Notes under the pieces: generated by a model
Told to the model about the DNA's origin: nothing
The model's input: only the letters and a program-made list of their open reading frames with translations
The model's database searches: none
Position numbers and translations under genes: made by a program
Shown: positions 34,965-44,179 of the stretch, one piece after another
Layout: each line of letters starts with the position of its first letter
How positions within the stretch are numbered: the stretch's first letter is position 1
Source of the DNA: Elusimicrobiaceae bacterium
Lineage (GTDB): Bacteria; Elusimicrobiota; Elusimicrobia; Elusimicrobiales; Elusimicrobiaceae
Assembly (NCBI GenBank): GCA_017475405.1
Contig: JAFVFN010000006.1
Coordinates: 100,146-164,145 of the forward strand
Length of the DNA: 64,000 bases
Direction of reading: 5' to 3'

Positions 34965-35345
34965 CTATTGTTTAATATGTACGACCGGGACTGTTTTAAA
35001 ACCATCGTCCTTAGTTTTATAATTAAAGTTACCCACGTGTTTAGCACAAAATCCCAGGGGAACTTGGATAATTTGCTCATCGTAAAAATTCGGTACATCA
35101 TCCGAAATCAGCAACATAATCGGCGCGTCTAAAAGTTGATCGTCTTCTTCTCCCACAAGCGCCCGATCCGGTGCCAGGGTTTTAAAAACTTTTAGATTGG
35201 CCCGTGTAATACAAGTACCTTCTTGATTAAACCACAGGATTTCGTCCTGATCCGGTAGCCCAATACCCAACATAAATACTGCAATCACGGTTGCTGCAAT
35301 CCCTACCAAACAGCCTGCCAAAAATATACTTATCGTTTTAATCAT
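34965..35345 (-). CDS. small membrane-anchored protein of unknown function
   Basis: 126 residues. One N-terminal hydrophobic helix (residues 5-28) is followed by an acidic soluble domain with two cysteines (GTCITR, GFCAKH) that could form a disulfide outside the membrane. I do not recognise the family. It has a strong AGGAG ribosome site and lies between secY and adk, an unusual insertion into the spc operon. A strong hairpin separates it from secY. Confidence 0.7.
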   Translation of the reverse strand: MIKTISIFLAGCLVGIAATVIAVFMLGIGLPDQDEILWFNQEGTCITRANLKVFKTLAPDRALVGEEDDQLLDAPIMLLISDDVPNFYDEQIIQVPLGFCAKHVGNFNYKTKDDGFKTVPVVHIKQ

Positions 35346-35379
35346 GGCCGGGCTCCTTTTACGATTGTCAAAGGCAAAT

Positions 35380-35408
35380 TTCCTCCTGTGCGTTTGACAC
35401 AGGAGGAA
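35380..35408 (-). other. strong hairpin between secY and the 34965 gene
   Basis: TTCCTCCTGTG / CACAGGAGGAA, a perfect 11-bp stem with a 7-nt loop. There is no long T-run. One arm contains an AGGAGGA motif not followed by a start codon. It may be a partial terminator, processing site or decoy ribosome site. Confidence 0.6.
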
Positions 35409-35419
35409 TTTACTTTAAA

Positions 35420-36754
35420 TTACTGAACGTTGAACCAACGTCCGCGAATTTTCTTAGAACCTTTCATCAAAGGTTCATAATTTCTTGCCAATAAATGGGC
35501 TTGTACCTGTCCTACCGTATCAAGGGCCACGCCTACTACGATCAGCAAGGCTGTGCCCCCGAAGTAAAAGTCTACTCCGAAGTAGGACCGGAACGCATCC
35601 GGAAGGACCGCTATCAAACATACAAAGATTGCACCACAAAGGGTAATGCGGTTCATGACAAACTCAATGTAGTTCTTTGTCGGTTCACCGGGGCGAATAC
35701 CGGGAATAAAGCCGCCCCACTTCTTCATGTTATCTGCTAAATCGGCCGGATTAATGGTCATCGAGTTATAGAAATAACAGAAGAAAATAATCAGCAAGGA
35801 AAAGAGTAACATATACCACACATTCCCGTGGCTAAAATACCCTAACAATTTCTGTGCCCATTCGGATTCCTGGTTAAAACTGGCTACGGTTAACGGTAAA
35901 GAGATCACAGATGAAGCAAAGATTACAGCAATAACCCCGCTCTGATCCACTTTTAACGGTAAGTAGCTGGTTTGGCCTCCGTACATACGATTGCCGACTT
36001 GACGTTTGGCATATTGAACCGGAATTTGGCGCTGTGCCGTTTCCAACCAAACTACCAGGGCGGTAATAATTACCGCCGCAGCAAAAATAATCATGGCCAC
36101 AAAAAAGTCCATTTCACCCGTTTGAACACGGTTGACAATTTCGTTAATGGCACCGGGCAAACGATCCACGATACCGGCAAAGATGATGAGCGAAATACCG
36201 TTCCCCACCCCTTTTTCCGTAATCTGTTCACCAAGCCACATGACAAACATTGTTCCGGCCGCTAGCGTTAACAAGGTGGTGGCAAAGAACCAAAAATTCG
36301 GTTCTACAACCGCCGGGATTCCGCCGGCCCCCGTTACACGCGAGATGGCAAATGTCATCATCCCGCCTTGTAACAAGGCTAAAAACAGTGCAAAAATACG
36401 GGTAATTTGGTTTTCTTTTCTTCTTCCGCTCTCACCCTCTTTATGCATACGATCCAGTGCCGGGAAAATATGGGCCCCGCGCACCAACCCCATGATAATG
36501 GAGGCATTGATATACGGCATAATACCCAAGGCTAAAATGGAGAAACGTCCCAAAGCGCCTCCCGAAAAGATATTCATAAAACCGAGAATACCGTTTTGGT
36601 GGGCCGCAAACAACTGACGCAATACATCCGTATTAATACCGGGTATCGGGATGGCCGCAGCCACCCGGAAAACAGCTAACGCCCCGAGCACAAACAGCAG
36701 GCGCTTTTTGAGCTCGGGAGCGTTAAAGATATTTGCAACTGTATTATTGGACAT
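35420..36754 (-). CDS. secY: preprotein translocase subunit SecY
   Basis: 444 residues with ten transmembrane helices. It contains IPIPGINTDVLRQLF (plug and helix 1 region) and KWGGFIPGIRPGEPTKNYI (conserved loop before helix 8). It is the channel of the Sec translocon. Its ATG overlaps the rplO stop (TAATG). Confidence 0.97.
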   Translation of the reverse strand: MSNNTVANIFNAPELKKRLLFVLGALAVFRVAAAIPIPGINTDVLRQLFAAHQNGILGFMNIFSGGALGRFSILALGIMPYINASIIMGLVRGAHIFPALDRMHKEGESGRRKENQITRIFALFLALLQGGMMTFAISRVTGAGGIPAVVEPNFWFFATTLLTLAAGTMFVMWLGEQITEKGVGNGISLIIFAGIVDRLPGAINEIVNRVQTGEMDFFVAMIIFAAAVIITALVVWLETAQRQIPVQYAKRQVGNRMYGGQTSYLPLKVDQSGVIAVIFASSVISLPLTVASFNQESEWAQKLLGYFSHGNVWYMLLFSLLIIFFCYFYNSMTINPADLADNMKKWGGFIPGIRPGEPTKNYIEFVMNRITLCGAIFVCLIAVLPDAFRSYFGVDFYFGGTALLIVVGVALDTVGQVQAHLLARNYEPLMKGSKKIRGRWFNVQ

Positions 36755-37209
36755 TATTTGTTCTCAATAACGGTTACCGTACCGCCGGCTTTTTCAATGG
36801 CTGCTTTGGCAGTGGCAGAAAAGCCATGGGCAGATACTTTGAGGGCTTTAGTTAAAGTCCCGTTAGCAAGCACTTTGACACGGCAGGTGCAGTGAATGAC
36901 ACCGGCTTTTTTCAAAGCTTCGGGCGTTACTTCGGCACCGGCAGCAAACAATTTTTCCAAGGAACCCACGTTTACATAATCGTAACGGGTAGCAAAATCC
37001 TTATTGGAAAAACCGCTTTTAGGCGTATGACGGATAAGTGGCATCTGTCCGCCTTCTTTGCTTTCTTTGCGGGTGTTACCGGAACGAGAGGTTTGCCCTT
37101 TCATTCCTTTGGTGCAGTAGTTGCCAAGACCGGAGCCCGGACCAATACCTAAACGGCGTTTGGCTTTGCGGGACCCGTGTTTAGGGAAAAGTTTATTTAA
37201 AGTTACCAT
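36754..37209 (-). CDS. rplO: 50S ribosomal protein L15
   Basis: 151 residues with the Gly-rich start (KLFPKHGSRKAKRRLGIGPGSG) and KKAGVIHCTCRVKVLANG. It lies directly behind rpsE (20 bp). rpmD (L30), which usually lies between them, is absent. Confidence 0.97.
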   Translation of the reverse strand: MVTLNKLFPKHGSRKAKRRLGIGPGSGLGNYCTKGMKGQTSRSGNTRKESKEGGQMPLIRHTPKSGFSNKDFATRYDYVNVGSLEKLFAAGAEVTPEALKKAGVIHCTCRVKVLANGTLTKALKVSAHGFSATAKAAIEKAGGTVTVIENK

Positions 37210-37229
37210 AGTTTATCTCTCCTTAACAC

Positions 37230-37799
37230 TTAGGCGGCCTGTTCTTCCGTCTTTTCTTCGGCCACGGCTTCTGCTTTTTCAGCTTTACCGCGAAGTACGT
37301 TTACCGTATCTTTGCTTTTGAGTTGTTTAAAAGCTTCCATGGTGGCATATACTAAGTTGCACGGATTAGTGCTACCCAAACTTTTGGCTAACACGTCTTT
37401 AATTCCGGCAGCTTCAAACAACAAACGTGCACCGGATCCGGCGATTACACCAGTACCGGGGGCAGCAGGTTTCATCCACACAGAGGCGGCACCGAATTTA
37501 CCGATTACTTCATGCGGAATGGTATCGCCTACAATGGGGAATGTAATCATGTGCTTGCGCGCATGTGTTTCGGCCTTTGCAATAGCGGCCTGTACTTGGT
37601 TAGCCTTGCCAATAGCTACGCCCACTTTTCCCTGGCCGTTACCTACAACGACCAACGCACGAAAACCCATACGTTTACCACCTTTTACTACTTTAGTGGT
37701 ACGGGCAACGTTAATTACCGTGGTTTTTCCCTCGGCAGCGGGTTTAGCTTTATGAAACTCGGCTTTTTTGCCTTTCGCTTCTTTCATTTCGTTGGACAT
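37230..37799 (-). CDS. rpsE: 30S ribosomal protein S5
   Basis: 189 residues. The double-stranded RNA-binding domain and VGNGQGKVGVAIGKA are intact, as is IAGSGARLLFEAAGI. An Ala/Glu-rich C-terminal tail of about 20 residues (AVAEEKTEEQAA) is unusual. The ATG at 37799 is preceded by AGGTGA at good spacing. A GTG three codons upstream is possible but overlaps that site. Confidence 0.96.
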   Translation of the reverse strand: MSNEMKEAKGKKAEFHKAKPAAEGKTTVINVARTTKVVKGGKRMGFRALVVVGNGQGKVGVAIGKANQVQAAIAKAETHARKHMITFPIVGDTIPHEVIGKFGAASVWMKPAAPGTGVIAGSGARLLFEAAGIKDVLAKSLGSTNPCNLVYATMEAFKQLKSKDTVNVLRGKAEKAEAVAEEKTEEQAA

Positions 37800-37816
37800 T
37801 AAATTCACCTATCTAC

Positions 37817-38182
37817 TTAGAATTTTAATCCTGCTTCGCGGGCAGCATCGGCTAACGCTTTGATTCTGCCGTGATAGACACGTCCGCCGCGGTCAAACAT
37901 GACTTCGGTAATACCTTTGTCCATTGCTTTTTTGGCAATGGCGGCACCGAGGGCTTTGGCCGCTTCAATGCTCTTGGCAGACGTTTCAAATTTGCCTTCA
38001 AATTCTTTGGACAACGTGGTAGCAGATACTAACGTGCTGTGGGTGTTGTCGTCAATAATTTGGGCATACATGTATTTCAAGCTTCTGTAAACAGACAAGC
38101 GAGGTCGGTGAGCACCGTTTTTTAACAGGTGCCCGCGGCTGCGGTCTTTACGATACTGATATCTTTCTTGTTTAGTAGCCAT
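37817..38182 (-). CDS. rplR: 50S ribosomal protein L18
   Basis: 121 residues with [20 protein letters not shown] and [21 protein letters not shown]. It binds 5S rRNA. 2 bp behind rplF. Confidence 0.97.
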   Translation of the reverse strand: MATKQERYQYRKDRSRGHLLKNGAHRPRLSVYRSLKYMYAQIIDDNTHSTLVSATTLSKEFEGKFETSAKSIEAAKALGAAIAKKAMDKGITEVMFDRGGRVYHGRIKALADAAREAGLKF

Positions 38183-38184
38183 AA

Positions 38185-38736
38185 TTATTTACCTCCCGCC
38201 GCGGTCTTACCGGCTTTGCGTACAATATGTTCGCCTTGATATTTAATACCGCTTCCTTTATAGGGTTCCGGCGGGCGGATACGACGGATTTTGGCGGCAA
38301 AATCGCCCACGAGGAACTTATTGCTGCCTTTAATGGTTACAAATCCTGTTTTAGGATCTACCGTTACCGTTAATCCTTCCGGAATATCCAAATTAACCGG
38401 ATGAGAAAAACCGAGTTCTAAGTTCAGTTTTTTACCGGCTACGCTGGCACGATAACCCAAACCGTTGATTTCCAAGGTTTTGGAAAAACCGTTCGTGACG
38501 CCTTCAATGATGTTAAATACATTGGCGCGGGTTGTACCGTGCAACGCATTTAACGCTTTGTAATCTTTTTCCTCAATAGAGAAAGAAAGCGTACCGTTAT
38601 CAAGTTTCGGGGTAATACCAGCAGGTACGTTGTAGGATAAAGAACCTAATGCCCCGGTAGCAGTAATGACGTTATCTTTGATTTCCACTTTGGTTTTAGC
38701 GGGAACTGTGATTACTTTTTTACCAATTCTGCTCAT
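38185..38736 (-). CDS. rplF: 50S ribosomal protein L6
   Basis: 183 residues beginning [19 protein letters not shown]. The C-terminal motif [18 protein letters not shown] is diagnostic. It lies near the factor-binding centre. 9 bp after rpsH. Confidence 0.97.
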   Translation of the reverse strand: MSRIGKKVITVPAKTKVEIKDNVITATGALGSLSYNVPAGITPKLDNGTLSFSIEEKDYKALNALHGTTRANVFNIIEGVTNGFSKTLEINGLGYRASVAGKKLNLELGFSHPVNLDIPEGLTVTVDPKTGFVTIKGSNKFLVGDFAAKIRRIRPPEPYKGSGIKYQGEHIVRKAGKTAAGGK

Positions 38737-38745
38737 AATTCCCCC

Positions 38746-39138
38746 TTACCATACCTGGCACAATACTTCGCCGCCGATTTTGGAGGCTTTGGCTTGTGCA
38801 TCGGTCATCAGACCTTTGGAAGTGGACAAAATAGAAATACCGAACGCTCCGCGTACTTTGGGAATATTGTCGTATGCACTGTACACACGAGATCCGGGTT
38901 TAGAAACACGTCTTAAACCTTGGATCACACATTCATTTTCGGGAGTGTATTTCAAAAATACTCTGACCACACCGCCCTTGGTTTCGTTATGGACGGCTTT
39001 GAAATTGGCAATATATCCTTCTTCTTTGAGGATGCGCGCAATTTCAGTTTTGATTTTAGAAAAAGGGATATCCACTTTTTCTTTTTTCTTCATATTAGCG
39101 TTTCTTATTCTGGTTAAGAAATCTGCGATTGGATCCAT
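38746..39138 (-). CDS. rpsH: 30S ribosomal protein S8
   Basis: 130 residues starting [20 protein letters not shown], with [17 protein letters not shown] at the C-terminus. S8 is the usual translational repressor of spc operons. No Shine-Dalgarno lies close to its ATG. The nearest strong one (39196-39201) is 57 bp upstream and would drive a 9-codon ORF. Confidence 0.96.
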   Translation of the reverse strand: MDPIADFLTRIRNANMKKKEKVDIPFSKIKTEIARILKEEGYIANFKAVHNETKGGVVRVFLKYTPENECVIQGLRRVSKPGSRVYSAYDNIPKVRGAFGISILSTSKGLMTDAQAKASKIGGEVLCQVW

Positions 39139-39158
39139 ATTTTAAGTTGCCGCGTAGA

Positions 39159-39188
39159 TTACTTTCTTTTCAGAGTTAACCCACTCAC
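39159..39188 (-). other. possible 9-codon leader ORF before rpsH
   Basis: AGGAGG (39196-39201) lies 7 nt before a GTG that opens a nine-codon frame reading (M)SGLTLKRK and a TAA, ending 20 bp before rpsH. The rpsH ATG itself lacks a good ribosome site. This may be a leader peptide or chance. Confidence 0.25.
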
Positions 39189-39207
39189 AGCAGCTCCTCC
39201 TGTAAAA

Positions 39208-39393
39208 TTACCAACTGGATTTTTTAAGACCGGGGATGAGACCCTGGTGAGCCATTTTTCTCAGGCAGATACGGCACAGACCGAAGTCGCGGTAGTAACC
39301 ACGGGCGCGGCCACAGATTTGGCATCTGTTGTGGTAGCGCACGGCAAACTTTTGGTCTTTCGCCATTTTTGCAACCCATGCTTTCGTAGCCAT
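39208..39393 (-). CDS. rpsN: 30S ribosomal protein S14, type Z
   Basis: 61 residues with the zinc site CQIC ... CRIC. It is the short, zinc-binding type of S14. Between rplE and rpsH as usual. Confidence 0.97.
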   Translation of the reverse strand: MATKAWVAKMAKDQKFAVRYHNRCQICGRARGYYRDFGLCRICLRKMAHQGLIPGLKKSSW

Positions 39394-39405
39394 GTCTTTT
39401 GCTCC

Positions 39406-39999
39406 TTATTTACCCGATTTGCGGAACGGCATACCCATGTAATCCATGAGCAAGCGCCCGTTCTGATCGTTTTCGGCTGTGGTTACAAACGTAATGTTCA
39501 TACCATAGGCTTTGGGAGATTTTTCTACATCAATTTCCGGGAAAATATAATGTTCTTTAATCCCCAAGTTCAAATTGCCTCTCCCGTCAAAGCTCGGGCT
39601 GAAGCCCTGAAAGTCGCGGATACGCGGACACGCAATAGAAATAAAGCGTTCCATAAATTCATACATCCGGGCTCCGCGTAAGGTTACGCGTACGCCGATG
39701 GGCATACCTTCACGCAATTTGAAGTTAGAAATGGACTTTTTGGCACGGCGTACTTGCGCGGCCTGTCCGGCAATGGCGGTCAAATCGTTCTTGGCGATTT
39801 CCATTGCTTTGATATCTTCACGAGCTTCTTTGACACCGATGTTAATGACAATTTTCGTCAATTTCGGCGCGGCCATGGGGCTTTTTACCCCCATTTCTTT
39901 GAGCAAGGCCGGAAGCACTTTTTCTTTATAGAGCGCTTGCAAGGCAGGAACATATCCTTCGGGCGCTTTGGTTACTTTGGTTTCTTTCTTAGCAGTCAT
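39406..39999 (-). CDS. rplE: 50S ribosomal protein L5
   Basis: 197 residues. It contains KLTKIVINIGVKEA and FSPSFDGRGNLNLGIKEH. It has about 15 extra N-terminal residues (MTAKKETKVTKAPEG). It binds 5S rRNA and contacts the P-site tRNA. Confidence 0.97.
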   Translation of the reverse strand: MTAKKETKVTKAPEGYVPALQALYKEKVLPALLKEMGVKSPMAAPKLTKIVINIGVKEAREDIKAMEIAKNDLTAIAGQAAQVRRAKKSISNFKLREGMPIGVRVTLRGARMYEFMERFISIACPRIRDFQGFSPSFDGRGNLNLGIKEHYIFPEIDVEKSPKAYGMNITFVTTAENDQNGRLLMDYMGMPFRKSGK

Positions 40000-40013
40000 T
40001 TTTCAGTACCTAC

Positions 40014-40322
40014 TTAGATAATCGCTTCGTTGCATTTGCGGCAAACACGGGTTTTTTTACCGTCAGCCGTAATTTGCACTTTGGGCGTCATGGCTTTTTT
40101 GCATTTTTGGCAGACAACCGCCACGTTGGAAGCGTGGATCGGAGCTTCTACCTGCACAATGCCGCCTTGCTTATTTTGAGAAGGTTTAGTGTGTTTAGAA
40201 ACCATATTTACACCCGCTACCACTACGGTATTTTTAGACGGGTTAACGGATTTCACTTCGCCTTTTTTGCCTTTATCTTTACCGGCCAAAATGAGCACGG
40301 TATCTTTCGTTTTTACGTTCAT
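40014..40322 (-). CDS. rplX: 50S ribosomal protein L24 (zinc-ribbon form)
   Basis: 102 residues with the KOW motif (DTVLILAGKDKGKKGEV). The C-terminus carries CQKC ... CRKC, a potential zinc ribbon present in a subset of bacterial L24 proteins. Assembly initiator of the 50S subunit. Confidence 0.96.
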   Translation of the reverse strand: MNVKTKDTVLILAGKDKGKKGEVKSVNPSKNTVVVAGVNMVSKHTKPSQNKQGGIVQVEAPIHASNVAVVCQKCKKAMTPKVQITADGKKTRVCRKCNEAII

Positions 40323-40324
40323 AC

Positions 40325-40693
40325 CTATACTACCTCCGGTGCCAGAGAAATGATTTTCAGAAAATTCTTTTCTCTTAACTCACGGGCAATCGGGCCAAAC
40401 ACACGGGTGCCTTTGGGTTCCCCATTATCGTTGATGATACAAACAGCATTGTCATCAAAACGGATATAGGAACCGTCTTTGCGTCTTTTTTCACGGGCTA
40501 CGCGCACTACTACGGCACGTACCACGTCGCCTTTTTTAATGGCGGAAGTCGGGATCGCATCTCTGACGGAACACATAATCACGTCTCCCAAAGTTGCGAT
40601 ATCCCGGTGGTGACCGCCGCGCACTTTAAAGCATTGTACTTTACGCGCGCCGGAGTTGTCAGCCACATTGAGGATGCTTCTTAATTGAATCAT
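40325..40693 (-). CDS. rplN: 50S ribosomal protein L14
   Basis: 122 residues starting [19 protein letters not shown], the invariant L14 start. [25 protein letters not shown] at the end, quoted in part as [13 protein letters not shown]. Confidence 0.97.
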   Translation of the reverse strand: MIQLRSILNVADNSGARKVQCFKVRGGHHRDIATLGDVIMCSVRDAIPTSAIKKGDVVRAVVVRVAREKRRKDGSYIRFDDNAVCIINDNGEPKGTRVFGPIARELREKNFLKIISLAPEVV

Positions 40694-40720
40694 ACGTTAA
40701 GTAACTCCTAGTTTACCAAA

Positions 40721-40990
40721 CTAAGCTCTGGCTTTTTCCACTACTTTGGAAACACGCCATTTCGTCGTTTTAGAAACAGGGCGGGTGCTCATAATTTCTA
40801 CTTTATCGCCCAATTTGCTCTCATTCGCTTCATCGTGCGCGTGGAACTTAGCAGCACGTTTAAGCGTTTTGCCATAGCGTGCATCGTGTACTAAGCGTTC
40901 CACTTTAACGGTGCGGGTTTTATCCATCTTATCGGATACTACTACGCCTGTGAGCACTTTGCGCAGGGCGCGGGTTTCTTTGTTTTCCAT
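40721..40990 (-). CDS. rpsQ: 30S ribosomal protein S17
   Basis: 89 residues with the OB-fold core LTGVVVSDKMDKTRTVKVE and STRPVSKTTKWRV. Primary 16S rRNA binder. 9 bp after rpmC. Confidence 0.97.
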   Translation of the reverse strand: MENKETRALRKVLTGVVVSDKMDKTRTVKVERLVHDARYGKTLKRAAKFHAHDEANESKLGDKVEIMSTRPVSKTTKWRVSKVVEKARA

Positions 40991-40999
40991 GTTAAACCT

Positions 41000-41203
41000 C
41001 TATTTCGCCGCGGCCTTCTGGTTAATCAATGTTTGCAGAAGGGCGATTTCGCGTCTTACAGCTCTTAGTTCCATCGGGTTAGCGAGTGGCGTGGTGCTGT
41101 GTTTGAAAAGAAGATTAAATTTCTTTTCTTGTGCTTTGCCGAGTGCTTCGTTAAGTTCGGCTAAAGATTTCTTTTTTAAATCAGCTTTTTGATTGGTTTT
41201 CAT
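41000..41203 (-). CDS. rpmC: 50S ribosomal protein L29
   Basis: 67 residues, two helices. [25 protein letters not shown] (in part [17 protein letters not shown]) fits L29. It surrounds the exit tunnel. 3 bp behind rplP. Confidence 0.96.
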   Translation of the reverse strand: MKTNQKADLKKKSLAELNEALGKAQEKKFNLLFKHSTTPLANPMELRAVRREIALLQTLINQKAAAK

Positions 41204-41206
41204 AAA

Positions 41207-41617
41207 CTACCTTCTGGTTACCAATTTGGTTTTGATCGGAAGTTTATCGGAAGCCAAGCGCATGGCGCGTTTGGTATCTTCTTCACTGGCACCTTCCAAT
41301 TCAAACAAAATCCGACCCGGTTTTACCACAGCAGCCCAGTATTCGGGCGCACCTTTACCTTTACCCATACGGGTTTCGGCCGGGTGTTTGGTAATGGCTT
41401 TATCCGGGAAAATGCGGATCCACAATTTACCTTTCTTTTTAATAAAACGAGACAAGGTAATACGGGCCGCTTCAATTTGACGCGCGGTGATCCATTTGGG
41501 TTCCAAGGCTTTTAAACCGTATTCCCCAAAGACCACTTCGGTTCCACGTTTGGCATTACCTTTAATGCGCGGAGCGCTGAAGGGTTTACGATATTTTACT
41601 CTTTTCGGCATCAACAT
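41207..41617 (-). CDS. rplP: 50S ribosomal protein L16
   Basis: 136 residues beginning [20 protein letters not shown], the family start. [25 protein letters not shown] centre (here [17 protein letters not shown]). Confidence 0.97.
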   Translation of the reverse strand: MLMPKRVKYRKPFSAPRIKGNAKRGTEVVFGEYGLKALEPKWITARQIEAARITLSRFIKKKGKLWIRIFPDKAITKHPAETRMGKGKGAPEYWAAVVKPGRILFELEGASEEDTKRAMRLASDKLPIKTKLVTRR

Positions 41618-41629
41618 AATTCGTTACCT

Positions 41630-42355
41630 CTATTTAGCCTCTGCAGCGGCCGTTTCTACGGCGCCTTCGGTCGCGGAGGATTCCATATCACGGTGTTTTT
41701 TGAGTTCATTCATAATCTCTTTGGGAGATTTGGCAAAGTGGGTTCGTTTGAAGATCCACACTTTAATACCAATTTTACCGCTAATGGTGTTAGCTTCCGT
41801 GAAACCGTAATCAATATCGGCACACAAGGTATGCAACGGTACGCGGCCTTCACGTTTCCATTCGGTACGGGCAATTTCCGCACCGCCTAAACGACCGGAT
41901 ACCATAATTTTAATACCCAGAGCTTTACCGGAAAGCGCTTTTTCAATCGCTTTTTTCATGGCAGCCCCGTAGTGGGCACGTTTTTCCAATTGTTGGGCAA
42001 TGTTTTGCGCAACCAATTGGGCGTCCGTTTCCGGGTTCTTAATTTCGATTACGTTGACAAACGTTTTGCTGCCGGTCATGGCTTCTAATTCTTTGCGGAG
42101 AGCTTCAATATCGGCTCCTTTTTTACCAATCACCACACCCGGGCGGGCGGTGTGAATGTTTACACGCAAGAACGCACCGGCTCTTTCAATACCGACATAG
42201 CTGATAGCCGCCATTTCAAATTTACCGTCAATGTGTTTGCGGATTTGGGCATCTTCTAAAATAAGTGCCGGCATATTTTTCGGCGCGAACCAGCGGGAGC
42301 GCCAATCTTGGATGTATCCTAAGCGAATAGACCGGGGATGAATCTTATGTCCCAT
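41630..42355 (-). CDS. rpsC: 30S ribosomal protein S3
   Basis: 241 residues. The KH domain carries VVIGKKGADIEALRKEL. The C-terminal domain carries RLGGAEIARTEWKREGRVP. It has an Ala/Glu-rich C-terminal extension (EGAVETAAAEAK). mRNA entry protein with helicase activity. Confidence 0.97.
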   Translation of the reverse strand: MGHKIHPRSIRLGYIQDWRSRWFAPKNMPALILEDAQIRKHIDGKFEMAAISYVGIERAGAFLRVNIHTARPGVVIGKKGADIEALRKELEAMTGSKTFVNVIEIKNPETDAQLVAQNIAQQLEKRAHYGAAMKKAIEKALSGKALGIKIMVSGRLGGAEIARTEWKREGRVPLHTLCADIDYGFTEANTISGKIGIKVWIFKRTHFAKSPKEIMNELKKHRDMESSATEGAVETAAAEAK

Positions 42356-42358
42356 AAA

Positions 42359-42718
42359 TTAGCGGCCTCCTTTTTTCTCGTCGGTAACAATTACCGTCAA
42401 ATGACACATACTTTTTTTGTAGGGCATGGCACGGCCTTGCGGACCGGGCTGCACTCTGCGAAGATGACCGCTGGGGCCGAAGTTCGCAAACGCCTCTTTA
42501 ATATAGACGTGACTGAAGTCAAGCTTTTTACCGGCTTTAACTTGCAGGTTTGCAGCAGCACTGTGTAAGGTTTTGGCAACCAATTCGGCGGTACGTTTAG
42601 CCACAAACGGCAATACTTCTTCGGCCGCTTTGACGTTTTTACCGCGGATTTGATCCAACACCAAGTTTACACGGCGGCTGCCGTAGCGTTGAAATTTAGC
42701 TTTTGCACAAGCTTCCAT
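42359..42718 (-). CDS. rplV: 50S ribosomal protein L22
   Basis: 119 residues. [24 protein letters not shown] core (here [17 protein letters not shown]) and the hairpin [20 protein letters not shown] lining the tunnel. No resistance-type change is evident. Confidence 0.97.
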   Translation of the reverse strand: MEACAKAKFQRYGSRRVNLVLDQIRGKNVKAAEEVLPFVAKRTAELVAKTLHSAAANLQVKAGKKLDFSHVYIKEAFANFGPSGHLRRVQPGPQGRAMPYKKSMCHLTVIVTDEKKGGR

Positions 42719-42734
42719 AGTAAATCCTCAACTC

Positions 42735-43019
42735 TTATTTCAAGGCGGTGGAGTCTTTGGTAATGCCACCGTGGCCTTTGAACAACCGGGTGAATGAGAA
42801 TTCACCGAGTTTAAAGCCTACCATACGTTCGGAAACGTAGATGGGAAGAAATTTCCGGCCATTGTGTACCAAGAAGGTATGGCCTACAAATTCCGGCACA
42901 ATCGTGCACGCTCTTGCCCAAGTTTTGATAGGTTTCTTTTCGTTGGACTGGTTCATTTTTTGAACTTTTTCCAACAGGTTTAAGTCTACAAACGGACCTT
43001 TCTTTGTTGATCTTCCCAT
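42735..43019 (-). CDS. rpsS: 30S ribosomal protein S19
   Basis: 94 residues: [19 protein letters not shown] ... [17 protein letters not shown] ... [13 protein letters not shown]. Head protein of the 30S subunit. 2 bp after rplB. Confidence 0.97.
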   Translation of the reverse strand: MGRSTKKGPFVDLNLLEKVQKMNQSNEKKPIKTWARACTIVPEFVGHTFLVHNGRKFLPIYVSERMVGFKLGEFSFTRLFKGHGGITKDSTALK

Positions 43020-43021
43020 AC

Positions 43022-43861
43022 TTATTTAACCTTGTTTTTTCTTCTGTCGCTGATAATCATCCAGCTGAACGCTTTTTTGGTAGAGCGGGTCTTCAAACCG
43101 CGAGCGGGTTGGTTCCACGGAGAGCGCGGAATGTTACCACCTTTACCATGACCGCGGCCACCACCCATAGGGTGATCCACAGCGTTCATAGCGCTACCGC
43201 GTACAGTCGGGCGGTTGCCCAAGTGGCGGTTGCGACCGGCGTTACCGATGACGATGTTGCCGTGATCTACGTTACCGACCTGTCCGATGGTAGCGCAGCA
43301 ATCGCTAGGTACCAAGCGAATTTCGCCGGACGGCATTTTAATGTGGGCATAGCCGGCTTCTTTGGCCATCAGTTGCGCCTGAGAACCCGCACTGCGAGCC
43401 AGTTGCGCACCTTTGCCGACTTTGAGTTCAATGGCGTGGATAAAAGTACCTTCAGGAATATATTTGAGTGCAAGGCAGTTACCCACTTTAATATCAGCAG
43501 TCGGGCCGGACATGAGCGTATCGCCCACCTGTACGCCTACGGGTTGGAGAATATATCTTTTATCACCGTCTGCGTAGTTTAAAAGACAAATACGGGCACT
43601 GCGGTTCGGATCGTATTCCACAGAAACGACTTTGGCCGGCACGCCGTATTTTTCTCTTCTAAAATCAATTTGTCTGTAAGCACGTCTGTGGCCACCACCA
43701 ATATGACGCACCATTACCATACCGGTGTTATTTCTTCCGCCGGTTTTGCGAAGACCTTTGGTTAATCTCTTTTCCGGAGTGGTCTTGGTAATATCGGAAT
43801 AATCCGACACCGTGATCGTTCTGCGGGAAGGGGTGTAAGGTCTAAACGATTTAATAGGCAT
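43022..43861 (-). CDS. rplB: 50S ribosomal protein L2
   Basis: 279 residues. It carries [22 protein letters not shown] and the peptidyl-transferase-related [16 protein letters not shown] with the conserved His. Confidence 0.98.
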   Translation of the reverse strand: MPIKSFRPYTPSRRTITVSDYSDITKTTPEKRLTKGLRKTGGRNNTGMVMVRHIGGGHRRAYRQIDFRREKYGVPAKVVSVEYDPNRSARICLLNYADGDKRYILQPVGVQVGDTLMSGPTADIKVGNCLALKYIPEGTFIHAIELKVGKGAQLARSAGSQAQLMAKEAGYAHIKMPSGEIRLVPSDCCATIGQVGNVDHGNIVIGNAGRNRHLGNRPTVRGSAMNAVDHPMGGGRGHGKGGNIPRSPWNQPARGLKTRSTKKAFSWMIISDRRKNKVK

Positions 43862-43882
43862 AGTTCGTAGTTTCTCCTTCTT

Positions 43883-44179
43883 CTACTTCGCAGTGGCTTC
43901 TACCACTTCGATTTTATCGCCTTCTTTCAAAGTAACAAACGCTTTTTTGTAATCGGGGCGTTTGCCTTCAAAGCGACCCATCCGATGGGTCTTACCCGTG
44001 ACGGAAATAGTATTTACCTTCACAACGGTTACGTTGAAGATTTTTTCCACCGCGGTTTTAATTTCGCCTTTGGACACGTTTTTACCCACGATAAAACCAT
44101 AGCGGTTATGGGTATCACGTTCAATAAGGCTCTTCTCGGTTAAGAGGGGCTTTTTAAGTGTATCGTACACGCCGGACAT
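43883..44179 (-). CDS. rplW: 50S ribosomal protein L23
   Basis: 98 residues with LLTEKSLIERDTHNRYGFIV and VEKIFNVTVVKVNTISV. Docking site for SRP and trigger factor at the exit tunnel. Overlaps rplD by one base. Confidence 0.97.
   Translation of the reverse strand: MSGVYDTLKKPLLTEKSLIERDTHNRYGFIVGKNVSKGEIKTAVEKIFNVTVVKVNTISVTGKTHRMGRFEGKRPDYKKAFVTLKEGDKIEVVEATAK

Noticed and set aside
42735..43861. Long plus-strand open frames opposite ribosomal protein and RNA polymerase genes
   Set aside because: They are antisense shadows with no ribosome sites and basic or low-complexity translations. The minus-strand genes are unmistakable.
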